Positions 19,529-29,001 of a stretch of 64,000 nucleotides of DNA are shown here, one piece after another. The notes beneath the pieces were generated by a model. That model was not told where the DNA came from. It saw only the letters and a list, made by a program, of their open reading frames with translations, and searched no databases. The stretch spans positions 202,488 through 266,487 of the forward strand of contig NZ_NITZ01000004.1 in assembly GCF_002632615.1 (NCBI RefSeq). The letters are read 5' to 3'. This stretch comes from Xenorhabdus miraniensis (lineage in GTDB: Bacteria; Pseudomonadota; Gammaproteobacteria; Enterobacterales; Enterobacteriaceae). The position numbers and the translations under genes are program-made. Numbering within the stretch: the stretch's first letter is position 1; each line of letters begins with the position of its first letter.

Positions 19529-20515
19529 GTGCCAAGAAAACACAACCTATCAGAAAGCCATTTATCAGAAAAAAGTTCATCAGAAAACAATTCTCAGAAA
19601 CAACATCCAACGGAACCGCATCCAGCGGCTAATCCCCTGATAGAACAATTTCTCGATACCATCTGGTTGGAAAAAGATTTGGCTGAGAATACGCTGGTTT
19701 CTTATCGGCTTGATTTACAAGCTCTGAACAATTGGCTGGTGCATTATGACCATAATTTACTTTCTGTACAGTCTATAGAGCTACAATCATTTTTGGCTGA
19801 ACGGGTAGATGGCGGTTATAAAGCGAGTAGTTCAGCCCGCTTGCTAAGTGCAATGCGACGGTTGTTTCAGTATCTTTATCGTGAAAGAATGCGGGAAGAT
19901 GATCCAACTGCGTTATTATCTGCGCCTAAATTGCCTAAACGTCTGCCCAAAGATTTAAGCGAAAAACAAGTTGAGAATTTGCTCAACGCGCCCGTGACTG
20001 ACCAGCCGATTGAACTGCGGGATAAAGCTATGCTTGAAGTGCTTTATGCGTGTGGATTACGAGTCTCGGAATTGGTTGGTCTGACGCTATCGGATGTGAG
20101 TTTACGTCAAGGTGTGGTCAGGATAATCGGTAAGGGAAATAAGGAAAGATTAGTCCCTTTAGGGGAAGAAGCAGTTTACTGGCTGGAAAATTATCTTGAG
20201 CATGGGCGTCCTTGGTTATTGAATGGTGCGGTATCTGATGTATTTTTCCCCAGTAAGCGGGGAACGAAGATGACACGCCAAACTTTTTGGCATCGGATCA
20301 AACACTATGCCGTATTGGCCGAAATTGATGCCGAACGCTTGTCACCCCATGTTTTGCGCCATGCTTTTGCAACACACTTACTTAATCATGGCGCTGACTT
20401 ACGCGTTGTGCAGATGTTACTGGGCCATAGTGATCTCTCTACAACTCAGATTTACACTCATGTAGCAACCGAACGCCTTAAGGTGCTACATCAACAACAT
20501 CATCCTCGCGGATAA
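19529..20515 (+). CDS. xerD: Tyrosine recombinase XerD with N-terminal extension
   Basis: XerD with XerC resolves chromosome dimers at dif under FtsK control. The product has 328 residues, about 30 more than E. coli XerD. The extra part is a polar, Ser/Glu-rich tail coded by 15-bp repeats before the first conserved segment LIEQFLDTIWLEK. The GTG start at 19529 is backed by a strong AAAGGAGGG Shine-Dalgarno, so the extension is probably translated. The catalytic Arg is in CGLRVSELVGL, HxxR in LSPHVLRHAFATH, the His in LLGHSDLSTTQ and the nucleophile Tyr in QIYTHVATERL. It leads the xerD-dsbC-recJ-prfB-lysS series. Confidence 0.95.
   Translation: MPRKHNLSESHLSEKSSSENNSQKQHPTEPHPAANPLIEQFLDTIWLEKDLAENTLVSYRLDLQALNNWLVHYDHNLLSVQSIELQSFLAERVDGGYKASSSARLLSAMRRLFQYLYRERMREDDPTALLSAPKLPKRLPKDLSEKQVENLLNAPVTDQPIELRDKAMLEVLYACGLRVSELVGLTLSDVSLRQGVVRIIGKGNKERLVPLGEEAVYWLENYLEHGRPWLLNGAVSDVFFPSKRGTKMTRQTFWHRIKHYAVLAEIDAERLSPHVLRHAFATHLLNHGADLRVVQMLLGHSDLSTTQIYTHVATERLKVLHQQHHPRG
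19549..19607 (+). repeat. 15-bp tandem repeats in the 5' end of xerD
   Basis: Four degenerate units share ATCAGAAA followed by seven variable bases, at 19549, 19564, 19579 and 19594; the last is one base short. They encode the LSESH/LSEKS/SSENN/SQKQ pentads of the XerD extension. Confidence 0.75.
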
Positions 20516-20547
20516 CTGCGGAGAAAGATGCCAATAAGGAACAAACA

Positions 20548-21249
20548 ATGAAGAAAATTGCGTTTTGCCTTTCTTTAATACTGACTGCTTTTGCCAGCAA
20601 TGCGTTCGCTGATGAAAGTCCTATCAATAAGTCACTGTCTAAAATGGGAATCAAGGCAGAAAAGATTACCCCATCACAGCTTTCTGGCGTGAGTGCAGTT
20701 TTAACTGATCACGGCATTATTTATATGTCTAATGATGGTAAATATTTGTTACAGGGACCACTGTATGAAATTAGTGGCAAAACACCCAAGAATGTCAGTA
20801 ATCAAGTTTTGGTTAAAAAACTGGATGCTTTGAAAAATCAAATGATTATTTACAAAGCACCGAAAGAAAAACACGTTGTTACTGTCTTTACTGACATCAC
20901 TTGTGGTTATTGTCGTAAGCTGCATGAAAGCATGCAGGAGTATAACGATCTGGGGATTACTGTTCGTTATCTGGCATTTCCTCGTCATGGCCTGCAACAT
21001 GAATCAGCCAAAGAGATGCAGTCTATTTGGTGCAGCGCGACACCGAACAAATCTCTCAATGCGGTTTTCAAAGGTGATAAGGTTTCTCCAATTAAAGAAT
21101 GCAAAACTGATGTCGCAAAACAATATCAGCTAGGCTTGCAATTTGGCGTTCAGGGTACACCAGCGATTATCCTTGAAGATGGTAGTGTGATTGGGGGTTA
21201 TTTGTCGCCGAAAGATTTATTAGCTATGTTGGATCAGCGTGGTGAATAA
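20548..21249 (+). CDS. dsbC: Periplasmic disulfide isomerase DsbC
   Basis: DsbC is a V-shaped periplasmic dimer that reshuffles wrong disulfides and is kept reduced by DsbD. It has 233 residues (E. coli 236), with a signal peptide cleaved near SNAFA-DES. The active site is C119-G-Y-C122, and the structural cysteines C162 and C185 are conserved. It sits between xerD and recJ as in E. coli; recJ starts seven bases after its stop. Confidence 0.96.
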   Translation: MKKIAFCLSLILTAFASNAFADESPINKSLSKMGIKAEKITPSQLSGVSAVLTDHGIIYMSNDGKYLLQGPLYEISGKTPKNVSNQVLVKKLDALKNQMIIYKAPKEKHVVTVFTDITCGYCRKLHESMQEYNDLGITVRYLAFPRHGLQHESAKEMQSIWCSATPNKSLNAVFKGDKVSPIKECKTDVAKQYQLGLQFGVQGTPAIILEDGSVIGGYLSPKDLLAMLDQRGE

Positions 21250-21255
21250 CTGATA

Positions 21256-22989
21256 ATGTCTCAAGAAACACAACTCCGCCGCCGACCGGAGGCGGATTTC
21301 AGCCATCTTCCCAACAATATTCATCCGTTATTGCGCCGCTTATATGCCATGCGTGGTATACGTCAGGCGGATGAACTGGAGCGCGGAGCAAAGGGATTGC
21401 TTAATTACCAATCCCTTAACGGCATTGAACAGGCAGTTGCTTTGCTTATCACCGCATTGCGTGAACATTGGCGTATTGTGATCGTCGGAGATTTCGATGC
21501 AGATGGGGCAACCAGCACCGCATTGTGCATTCGTGCGTTGCGTGCAATGGGATATCGTAGTCTTGATTATCTTGTCCCCAACCGTTTTGAAGATGGTTAT
21601 GGCCTGAGCGTTCAGGTTGTTGATGAAGTCGTCAAAAAAGGCGCAGAGCTGATTATCACAGTGGATAATGGGATCTCATCCCATGATGGTGTCGCTGTGG
21701 CACATCAACACGGTATTAAAGTTATTGTCACCGATCACCATTTGCCGGGTGAAATATTGCCCGCCGCAGATGCCATTATCAATCCCAATTTGGCTGATTG
21801 TGCCTTTCCTTCCAAAGCACTGGCGGGTGTTGGCGTTGCATTTTATCTGATGTCCGCACTCAGGGCGGAATTACGCCAATTGTCATGGTTTGAGCAGCAA
21901 GGCATACCATTACCTAATCTGGCGGAATTACTGGATTTAGTGGCATTAGGCACAGTAGCAGATGTGGTTCCCCTTGATACCAATAATCGTATTTTAGTAT
22001 ATCAAGGACTAAATCGCATTCGGGCAGGGCGATGCTGTGCGGGAATACGGGCACTGCTTGAAGTTTCCAAACGAGAATCCACAAAACTGGCTGCCAGTGA
22101 TTTGGGTTTTGCATTAGGGCCACGATTAAATGCTGCCGGACGTCTGGATGATATGTCTGTTGGGGTGGCGTTACTGCTGACAGATGACATGATGCAAGCG
22201 CGCCAGATTGCTTGTGAGTTGGATGGCTTGAACCAGACTCGTCGGGAAATTGAACAAGGCATGCAGCAAGAAGCCTTGCAGATTTGCGATAAAATCGAAC
22301 GTACCCATACCCAATTACCCTATGGTCTGGCGATTTACCATCCTGAATGGCATCAGGGCGTAGTGGGTATTTTGGCCTCGCGTATTAAAGAACGTTTTCA
22401 CCGTCCGGTTATCGCTTTTGCCCCTGCTGGTGATGGTACGCTAAAAGGATCAGGCCGCTCTGTACATGGCTTACATATGCGTGATGCGCTTGAACGCCTT
22501 GATACCCTGCATCCGGGATTGATGTTGAAATTTGGTGGTCATGCGATGGCAGCGGGATTGTCGATTGAACAAGACAAATTTGACCTATTTCAGCGCCATT
22601 TTTCTGCATTAGTGGCAGATTGGCTGGATATCGCCCAACTTGAAGGTGTGGTCTGGAGTGATGGGGAACTGGCATTGGATGAGTTGACGCTGGAGGTTGC
22701 AGAAATCCTGCGTGATGGTGGCCCGTGGGGACAGGCATTTGCAGAGCCAGTATTTGACGGCAAATTCAAGTTGCTACAACAGCGAATTGTTGGTGAAAAC
22801 CATCTGAAAGTGATGCTTGAACCATTAAATGGTGGACCAATGCTGGATGGCATCGCATTTAATATCGATGTTAATCGCTGGCCGGATAACAGCGTCAAAA
22901 CGGCAGAACTGGCTTATAAATTGGATATTAACGAATTTCGTGGTAATCGGGATGTACAGCTTTTGATCCAACATATTTGGCCTTACTGA
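21256..22989 (+). CDS. recJ: Single-strand DNA exonuclease RecJ
   Basis: RecJ is the 5'-3' single-strand-specific exonuclease of recombination and mismatch repair. The 577-residue product equals E. coli in length. DHH-family motifs are VIVGDFDADGATSTAL, TVDNGISSHDG and VTDHHLPG, with the DHHA1 glycine-rich motif LKFGGHAMAAGLS in the second half. It lies six bases after dsbC with no independent promoter visible, and the weak spacing to a Shine-Dalgarno suggests coupled translation. Confidence 0.96.
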   Translation: MSQETQLRRRPEADFSHLPNNIHPLLRRLYAMRGIRQADELERGAKGLLNYQSLNGIEQAVALLITALREHWRIVIVGDFDADGATSTALCIRALRAMGYRSLDYLVPNRFEDGYGLSVQVVDEVVKKGAELIITVDNGISSHDGVAVAHQHGIKVIVTDHHLPGEILPAADAIINPNLADCAFPSKALAGVGVAFYLMSALRAELRQLSWFEQQGIPLPNLAELLDLVALGTVADVVPLDTNNRILVYQGLNRIRAGRCCAGIRALLEVSKRESTKLAASDLGFALGPRLNAAGRLDDMSVGVALLLTDDMMQARQIACELDGLNQTRREIEQGMQQEALQICDKIERTHTQLPYGLAIYHPEWHQGVVGILASRIKERFHRPVIAFAPAGDGTLKGSGRSVHGLHMRDALERLDTLHPGLMLKFGGHAMAAGLSIEQDKFDLFQRHFSALVADWLDIAQLEGVVWSDGELALDELTLEVAEILRDGGPWGQAFAEPVFDGKFKLLQQRIVGENHLKVMLEPLNGGPMLDGIAFNIDVNRWPDNSVKTAELAYKLDINEFRGNRDVQLLIQHIWPY

Positions 22990-23124
22990 ACTGCTTGAAT
23001 CTGATGATGTGGTAAATCTCTGGAAATGCTATAAACCCAGTGATAGATCCGTTAGAATACGCGGTTCGAAAATATCCATGCGACCATCATTTATTCATAA
23101 TACACAACGTATAAGACACGAAAT

Positions 23125-24223
23125 ATGTTTGAAATTAATCCGGTAAAAAACCACATTCAGGACCTGTCTGAGCGGACAGCAGTTCTGAGGGGGTATCTTT
23201 GACTATGATGCCAAGAAAGAACGCTTAGAAGAAGTTAATGCTGAACTGGAACAGCCTGATGTCTGGAATGAACCGGAACGGGCACAGGCGTTGGGTAAAG
23301 AGCGTTCATCACTGGAAAGCATCGTAGAAACCATCGATCAACTTGATCAGGGATTGGAAGATGTAAACGGTCTGCTGGAATTGGCCGTTGAGGCTGATGA
23401 CGAAGAGACCTTCAATGAAGCAGTCGCTGAATTGGAACAGTTAGAAGAAAAACTGGGCCAGCTTGAATTCCGTCGTATGTTCTCCGGCGAATATGACAAC
23501 GCAAACTGTTATCTGGATCTTCAGGCAGGTTCTGGCGGTACAGAAGCGCAGGATTGGGCCAGCATGTTGATGCGTATGTACCTGCGTTGGGCTGAATCCA
23601 AGGGCTTTAAGACAGAAATCATTGAAGAATCTGATGGTGACGTTGCAGGTTTGAAATCCGCCACTATCAAGATCATGGGTGAATATGCTTACGGCTGGCT
23701 GCGTACAGAAACAGGCGTTCATCGCTTGGTACGTAAGAGCCCGTTTGACTCAGGTGGCCGCCGTCACACATCATTCAGTTCTGCCTTCATCTACCCAGAA
23801 GTAGATGATGATATTGATATTGAAATCAATCCGGCTGATTTACGTATTGATGTATACCGCGCCTCTGGTGCTGGTGGTCAGCACGTCAACAAAACTGAAT
23901 CGGCTGTACGTATCACCCACGTACCGACTGGCACCGTCACTCAATGTCAGACAGATCGTTCTCAGCATAAAAACAAAGACCAGGCGATGAAACAGTTGAA
24001 AGCGAAACTGTACGAACTGGAAATGCTGAAGAAGAATGCTGATAAACAAGCAATGGAAGAAAACAAATCGGATATTGGTTGGGGCAGTCAGATCCGCTCT
24101 TACGTTTTGGATGATTCCCGCATTAAAGACTTGCGCACCGGTGTAGAAACCCGTAATACGCAATCTGTGCTGGATGGAGATTTGGACAAATTCATTGAAG
24201 CAAGCTTAAAAGCTGGCCTATGA
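23125..24223 (+). CDS. prfB: Peptide chain release factor 2 (programmed +1 frameshift)
   Basis: RF2 releases peptides at UGA and UAA. The gene begins at ATG 23125 ([16 protein letters not shown]), runs 25 codons to an in-frame TGA at 23200-23202, and continues in the +1 frame from 23201 to the TAA-type end, giving 365 residues as in E. coli. The tripeptide anticodon SPF (KSPFDSGG) recognises UGA, and [11 protein letters not shown] carries the GGQ catalytic loop. Just before the loop it has Ala (YRASGAGGQ), where E. coli K-12 has Thr; Ala is the state linked to higher RF2 activity. lysS follows after 9 bases, the usual prfB-lysS operon. Confidence 0.97.
23186..23203 (+). promoter_or_regulatory. 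prfB autoregulatory +1 frameshift site
   Basis: The site reads AGGGGGTATCTTTGAC. The internal Shine-Dalgarno-like AGGGGG lies three bases upstream of the slippery CTT codon, and the following TGA is read poorly when RF2 is scarce. Slipping by one base restores the frame. It is essentially identical to the E. coli site. Confidence 0.96.
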
Positions 24224-24232
24224 GGAACTAAA

Positions 24233-25747
24233 ATGTCACAACAACAGCAGGGAGCTGAACACGCTCCTGACTTAAATAATGAACTGAAAACACGCCGTGA
24301 GAAACTGGCTGTACTGCGCAGCAACGGCATTGCTTTCCCAAATGATTTTCGTCGCGAAAACATTTCCGAAGATCTGCACGCAAAATACGATGATAAGACG
24401 AAGGAAGAGTTGGAAGAGCTGGATATCGAAGTGACCGTTGCTGGTCGCATGATGACTCGTCGTATCATGGGTAAGGCATCTTTTGCAACCTTGCAGGACA
24501 AGGGCGGCCGCATTCAGATCTACGTTTCCCGTGATGACTTGCCGGAAGGTATTTACAATACTCAGTTCAAAAAATGGGATTTAGGTGACATTTTAGGTGC
24601 ACGCGGTAAGTTGTTCAAAACTCAAACGGGTGAACTTTCCATTCACTGTACCGAACTGCGTCTGCTGACTAAAGCATTACGTCCACTGCCGGATAAATTC
24701 CACGGTTTGGCGGATCAGGAAACCCGTTATCGCCAGCGTTATTTGGATCTGATCTCGAACGATGAATCACGTAAGGCATTCCAGATTCGTTCTCGCGTGA
24801 TGTCTGCATTACGTAACTTCATGACCCAGAAAGACTTCATGGAAGTTGAAACGCCAATGATGCAGGCGATTCCGGGGGGGGCAAGTGCGCGTCCATTCAT
24901 TACGCACCACAATGCGCTGGATATCGACATGTACCTGCGTATTGCGCCAGAATTGTATCTGAAGCGTCTGGTTGTCGGTGGTTTTGAACGCGTTTTCGAA
25001 ATCAACCGTAACTTCCGTAACGAAGGCGTTTCTCCGCGTCACAACCCTGAGTTCACCATGATGGAACTCTACATGGCTTACGCGGATTACCAAGATCTGA
25101 TTGTACTGACCGAAGAACTGTTCCGTACTCTGACTCAAGAAGTGTTGGGTACAACGCTGGTGCAATATGGTGAACAAGAGTTCGATTTCGGCAAACCTTT
25201 CGTCAAAATGACCATGAAAGAAGCGATCTGCAAATATCGTCCAGAAACCAATATGGCGGACTTGGATGATATGGATAAAGCCGTTGCTATCGCGAAATCC
25301 TTGGGCATTGACATTGAAAAAGGTTGGGGCTTGGGTCGTGTTCAGTGTGAAATCTTTGAAGAAACCGCAGAAAGTCACTTGATTCAGCCGACTTTCATTA
25401 CAGAATATCCGGCAGAAGTTTCTCCGTTGGCACGTCGTAACGATGAAAACCCATTCATTACTGACCGTTTTGAGTTCTTCATCGGTGGTCGTGAAATCGG
25501 TAACGGCTTCTCGGAGCTGAATGACGCGGAAGATCAGGCAGAGCGTTTCGCAGAGCAAGTTCGCCAGAAAGACGAAGGTGATGACGAAGCGATGTTCTAT
25601 GATGAAGACTACATCACTGCACTGGAACATGGCTTGCCACCAACAGCGGGTTTGGGGATCGGTATCGACCGTATGGTGATGTTGTTCACTAACAGCCATA
25701 CTATCCGTGATGTCATCCTGTTCCCGGCAATGCGTCCGAATAAATAA
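24233..25747 (+). CDS. lysS: Lysyl-tRNA synthetase (class II)
   Basis: LysS charges tRNA-Lys. The product has 504 residues (E. coli 505). An N-terminal OB-fold anticodon-binding domain (about residues 60-150, [22 protein letters not shown] split over two strands) precedes the class II core. Motif 2 is in [20 protein letters not shown] and motif 3 in [13 protein letters not shown]. It is the last gene of the prfB operon and ends before a strong terminator. Confidence 0.96.
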   Translation: MSQQQQGAEHAPDLNNELKTRREKLAVLRSNGIAFPNDFRRENISEDLHAKYDDKTKEELEELDIEVTVAGRMMTRRIMGKASFATLQDKGGRIQIYVSRDDLPEGIYNTQFKKWDLGDILGARGKLFKTQTGELSIHCTELRLLTKALRPLPDKFHGLADQETRYRQRYLDLISNDESRKAFQIRSRVMSALRNFMTQKDFMEVETPMMQAIPGGASARPFITHHNALDIDMYLRIAPELYLKRLVVGGFERVFEINRNFRNEGVSPRHNPEFTMMELYMAYADYQDLIVLTEELFRTLTQEVLGTTLVQYGEQEFDFGKPFVKMTMKEAICKYRPETNMADLDDMDKAVAIAKSLGIDIEKGWGLGRVQCEIFEETAESHLIQPTFITEYPAEVSPLARRNDENPFITDRFEFFIGGREIGNGFSELNDAEDQAERFAEQVRQKDEGDDEAMFYDEDYITALEHGLPPTAGLGIGIDRMVMLFTNSHTIRDVILFPAMRPNK

Positions 25748-25772
25748 TCATTTTTTGATTAAAATCCGCCAA

Positions 25773-25806
25773 ACACCCTGCCAGATTAACTGACAGGGTG
25801 TTTTTT
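25773..25806 (+). terminator. lysS intrinsic terminator
   Basis: ACACCCTG (25773-25780) pairs with CAGGGTGT (25794-25801), followed by TTTTTTA. This is a clear rho-independent terminator 25 bases after lysS. Confidence 0.88.
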
Positions 25807-25917
25807 ATACATATAAGAAAGGATGAAGCAACCGGCTGAAATATAGATAAATATTATCGATAATCACTTGCTGAGAGCAGGTAACAGGTATATATTTGTC
25901 AACGCTACTTCATTGAT

Positions 25918-25991
25918 GCGAGTGTAGTTCAATGGTAGAACGAGAGCTTCCCAAGCTCTATACGAGGGTTCGATTCCCTTCACTCGCTCCA
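25918..25991 (+). tRNA. glyU: tRNA-Gly (anticodon CCC)
   Basis: A 74-nt cloverleaf with encoded CCA differs from E. coli glyU only in the acceptor stem region. The acceptor GCGAGTG pairs with CACTCGC, the anticodon arm is GAGCTTCCCAAGCTC with CCC, and the T arm is GAGGGTTCGATTCCCTT. It reads GGG codons. Core genes end here and accessory DNA begins, so it is a likely integration site. Confidence 0.96.
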
Positions 25992-26275
25992 AATAAACAT
26001 CTTCCACAGTCAATAAAAGTCTACCAATCCCTGTAAAATAAAAGAAAAACCCAAAATTACGCTCTATTATTGTCTACTGATATCTATTGCAATATACCCC
26101 AATCAGGGGGTATGTATGGGGGTGTATTTTTGCACCCCTAAAAAAGTACCCCCACAGTTGCGAGGATGCTAGACATATGAAACTAACAGCCCGGCAGATT
26201 CGGTGTGGAATGTGAGGCAGGGGGAGGTGGGTGATGGTGGGTTGGGTGAACAGACGGAATAAAGCCGAGAAATAA
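25992..26275. other. Gene-free start of the island, possible integrase-region remnant
   Basis: No gene is visible in this stretch. It contains complementary runs of C and G (ATACCCC/GGGGGTAT near 26094-26116 and GGGGGTGTATTTTTGCACCCC near 26118-26138) and AAGTACCCCCAC. Such sequence is often seen next to tyrosine-integrase genes of islands at tRNA 3' ends. No integrase reading frame remains. The link to an integrase is inference. Confidence 0.35.
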
Positions 26276-26301
26276 TTAACCCGCAGGAAGTTGCGGGTTA
26301 A
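26276..26301 (-). terminator. Terminator of the LecA-like lectin gene
   Basis: TTAACCCGCA (26276-26285) and TGCGGGTTAA (26292-26301) form a perfect 10-bp stem with a 6-base loop. Read on the minus strand it follows the lectin stop by about 10 bases and is followed by TTATTTC. Confidence 0.7.
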
Positions 26302-26310
26302 ATAATTTCG

Positions 26311-26697
26311 CTATCTATTTATTTCTTCAAGGGAACTTAAAGTCGCGGAAGACTCCACTATGATATCAACTGAAAATTCACCTGAATTATCACCGTATGT
26401 GCCCGGAGAGTCATCAAATAAAAGTATCAACTCGCCATCTATAGGGACTCTTCTGCGTAGTACGCCATTTCCTATTTTGTAGGTTTTGTTGGCAATTTTA
26501 GCAATTAAAGATAGGCTGGGTTTTGCAGGTTGGTAAACTGGCATGGTACCTTCAGGTGCTGCCCAGTTAGTATCACCGTTGCCGTATTTTACCCAGCCTT
26601 TGGCGACAACAGATATCACATCTCCTGCTTTAAGCAAAAGCCCTGTAGGTTGACCTTGTTCAAGGTTAGCAGAAATAGTTCCAGACCAATCATACAT
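26311..26697 (-). CDS. LecA (PA-IL)-like lectin
   Basis: The 128-residue product resembles PA-IL (LecA), the galactose-binding calcium lectin of Pseudomonas aeruginosa; homologues occur in Photorhabdus and Xenorhabdus. The hallmark is DDSPGTYGDNSGEFSVDI against DVPGTYGNNSGSFSVNI in LecA, plus AKGWVKYGN against AAGWASYGP. Calcium ligands appear as Y38, D96, T100, D103 (Asn in LecA) and N104. The LecA His/Gln sugar contacts have no obvious match in TMPVYQPAKP, so sugar specificity may differ. The start is the ATG at 26697, eight bases after GGAGG; a longer frame from 26715 would put that site inside the gene. No signal peptide. Confidence 0.82.
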   Translation of the reverse strand: MYDWSGTISANLEQGQPTGLLLKAGDVISVVAKGWVKYGNGDTNWAAPEGTMPVYQPAKPSLSLIAKIANKTYKIGNGVLRRRVPIDGELILLFDDSPGTYGDNSGEFSVDIIVESSATLSSLEEINR

Positions 26698-27673
26698 AGC
26701 ATTACCTCCAATCATTATATTAAAGTGACTTTAACAGAGTTTATGTGGCAGGTAGGGGCGTATCCCATTAGCAAATATTAATAAAATCAATTCATCAATA
26801 TTAGGGAGGATTCTTGGATTAAGATGACACAGAATAGCGGATTGGACACTAATAAAATCTATTTCCTCTATAGTTGATGATGGTTGTTATGATAAAGCGG
26901 GGTTTCCCGTCTTATAACCCCTTGATTCCCTTAATCTCTGGCACAGTGACAGAATTGCGTAAAATCAATCAGTTAGCTAAAGAAGAAATTATCCTATTTT
27001 AACTCTTTGATTTAATTGAATTCCCGTCCTGAGCGGTAATTAAGTAAAAGCAATCGGTTATGTAAAGGTGAGATTTATCACTTTTAGCTCTCAGTCTTCT
27101 TCTTGATGCAGGACTCTTTGAAATTAAGGAGTCACCAGTTTCGGAGGCTCCTCTTTTTTACTGAACATGACAACTACGAGACTTATTTGGGAAATTCCAA
27201 AAAAGGCCGTCTGCGAGCCGAGAACTATTGTTAAATGGGATTTGAAAGCCTATTAAGGTGGTAACACATTAATAGGTGTGCACAGTTAACACCTTGAAAT
27301 ACAGTGAATTTATTGCGTTTATCCAGCACATAAATCAACTATTGGGATTTCCGCAATGATTATGCCAAAGTGACAGCCTCGGATAAATCAATGAGTTATA
27401 AACGACATGGAAGGCTTGAGTTGAAGCTGTCATGATGGTTGAAATTCTAACCATCTTTTGACTGCTCAGCTGAATTTCCCGATTTTAAATTGGATAAATT
27501 TTCGTCCTATAAACCCGCTAAAAGTTGCAGGTTAATATCCATCCAATATTGTAATGGCTCAAATCTGCGGCAATCAGGGTGGAAATCACCCTAGTTGGAT
27601 AACTCGTTGATAACCTCGGAATCCGCCACTGGAGGGCGGGTTTTCCACCTTTAGATTAGTGATTCGCCAACCA
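26698..27673. other. Gene-free 976-bp stretch with decayed sequence
   Basis: No convincing gene is seen on either strand. Small hairpins occur, such as CCTATTA...TAATAGG near 27248-27275 and CCGCC...GGCGG followed by TTTT at 27623-27643, which could be an orphan terminator. A short plus-strand frame ending in TTAGCTAAAGAAG...TTTTAA near 27000 may be the tail of a lost gene. The stretch looks like remnant DNA of an island. Confidence 0.4.
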
Positions 27674-27955
27674 TCACATATTAGGCCACTGACTGCTGGC
27701 TTTAAACAGCATACCAATACCGGCGGTAGGGTAAGTACTGCCGGGACCCTCGGTCTCGAGAACAACTTTAATGATGGGCGTTGTATTGGCGCGGATGACT
27801 ATCGGTAGTGTAAACAATGTACCAGAAATACATTGCGGGCCTCTGTCAGAGGGTTCCATTCTAAAGCCTTGTCTGGTTACCGGGACATTATCCACATAGA
27901 CCAAAACCTCCGCCCGCCCGATCCCACCTTACCGAAAGTTACCTGTTGTTGATTT
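27674..27955 (-). pseudogene. Frameshifted fragment of an unrecognised protein
   Basis: A 76-codon frame (27674-27904) starts VYVDNVPVTRQGFRMEPSD and ends in KASSQWPNM. Just upstream, a different frame reads NQQQVTFGKVG, and joining the two through a one-base shift in the GGGCGGGCGG run near 27915 would give a longer protein. The beta-rich, Gly/Thr-rich character suggests the C-terminal part of a phage-tail-like or carbohydrate-binding protein, but I do not recognise a family. The GC-rich run makes a sequencing or natural slippage shift plausible. Confidence 0.35.
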
Positions 27956-28070
27956 TGGTTATCTTTCGATATCTGTCCCAAATATGTCCCACCTTTTTAA
28001 CCTGTTGAGGTTTCATATTGCCTTTTGTTATCCTTGGATTATTATAAATTGGGCTAATGTGAGGTATTAA

Positions 28071-28835
28071 ATGAAAAAGTTGATTATTTTGTTAGCAGGG
28101 ACTGCTTTACTGTCTGGGTGTTCTATTGTGGCCGATATAATGAAACTTAAAGAAGAAAAACGAAGTGCCACCACCATTTCTCAGAAGTTCAATTTTTTGA
28201 TACATGTGTCAGAAGAAATAAATCATAAACCTAATGGCGTAAGAAACCCAGAGCCTTTTAAAAGCATTAGAAATCAATACATAAAAGAAGTTTCTTTAAC
28301 CAAAGAATCCGATGACTTCAAAGAAGAACTCGTCAAAAACTGCTTTTGGAACGATGACACTTTTGGTGAAGCGTCTAAATGTACATATGAATTTTATAGA
28401 AATAAAATAAATATAGAACAAGCCGCTAGCAAAGCCACTAGAGAGGTAAAGAATCGAGCGACTAGACTACACCAAATCAGAATGGAAGATGCCCATAATA
28501 TAGCCAAAACCGTCATCGAAGAAGGTGGTGCAGAATTCACAGAAGTAAATATAGGTAGATTCTGTCGTGCATCATCCAGAGTGGTTGCAACTGCTTATGC
28601 AAGCGTTGTAAATACTTATCATATTTATGATCTCGAAGCCGATAAAATTATGCTTCTTGGTCTTACAGATAAAGCTTTTGTACGCCTTAAGAAAAAAGTG
28701 ACCTCAGATAAGCGAGGTATTGCTATGGTGCGCAACAATTATCGAGATCAAGAAATAGTTTATGAGGCATACGATGTGCTTTGTCACGCAAACCCCAAAG
28801 CATATATTCTTAACTATAAGAAGATATTTCGTTGA
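28071..28835 (+). CDS. Putative lipoprotein, unknown function
   Basis: The 254-residue product has a lipoprotein signal, MKKLIILLAGTALLSGC, with Cys17 as the lipidated residue; Ser at +2 predicts the outer membrane. The mature part is highly charged (Lys/Glu rich), mostly helical, and contains cysteines in VKNCFWND, SKCTYEF and RFCRASS that could form disulfides. I recognise no domain. It stands alone between a decayed phage-like stretch and an IS remnant, so it is an accessory gene of uncertain role. Confidence 0.65.
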   Translation: MKKLIILLAGTALLSGCSIVADIMKLKEEKRSATTISQKFNFLIHVSEEINHKPNGVRNPEPFKSIRNQYIKEVSLTKESDDFKEELVKNCFWNDDTFGEASKCTYEFYRNKINIEQAASKATREVKNRATRLHQIRMEDAHNIAKTVIEEGGAEFTEVNIGRFCRASSRVVATAYASVVNTYHIYDLEADKIMLLGLTDKAFVRLKKKVTSDKRGIAMVRNNYRDQEIVYEAYDVLCHANPKAYILNYKKIFR

Positions 28836-28898
28836 TTATACAAGCCCTCACCTGAACTGCAACCTAATAACTGTAACATTAACTTGCTGATTTTTATA

Positions 28899-28918
28899 AT
28901 GACGCAAATCTGCGTCAT
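28899..28918. terminator. Hairpin after the lipoprotein gene
   Basis: ATGACGCA (28899-28906) pairs perfectly with TGCGTCAT (28911-28918) around AATC. No clean T-run follows on the plus strand. It may mark the end of the 28071 transcript. Confidence 0.4.
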
Positions 28919-29001
28919 CTCAAAGTGGGATATTCCATCTTGGGTGTCACCATTTCGATGATACCTTTAGCGCTTACAAGGTTACTTAATGTAATTGAGT
29001 G

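Noticed and set aside
24809..25699. 296-codon minus-strand frame opposite lysS
   Set aside because: It is a shadow of lysS; the sense frame matches lysyl-tRNA synthetase throughout and the antisense product has no recognisable domain.
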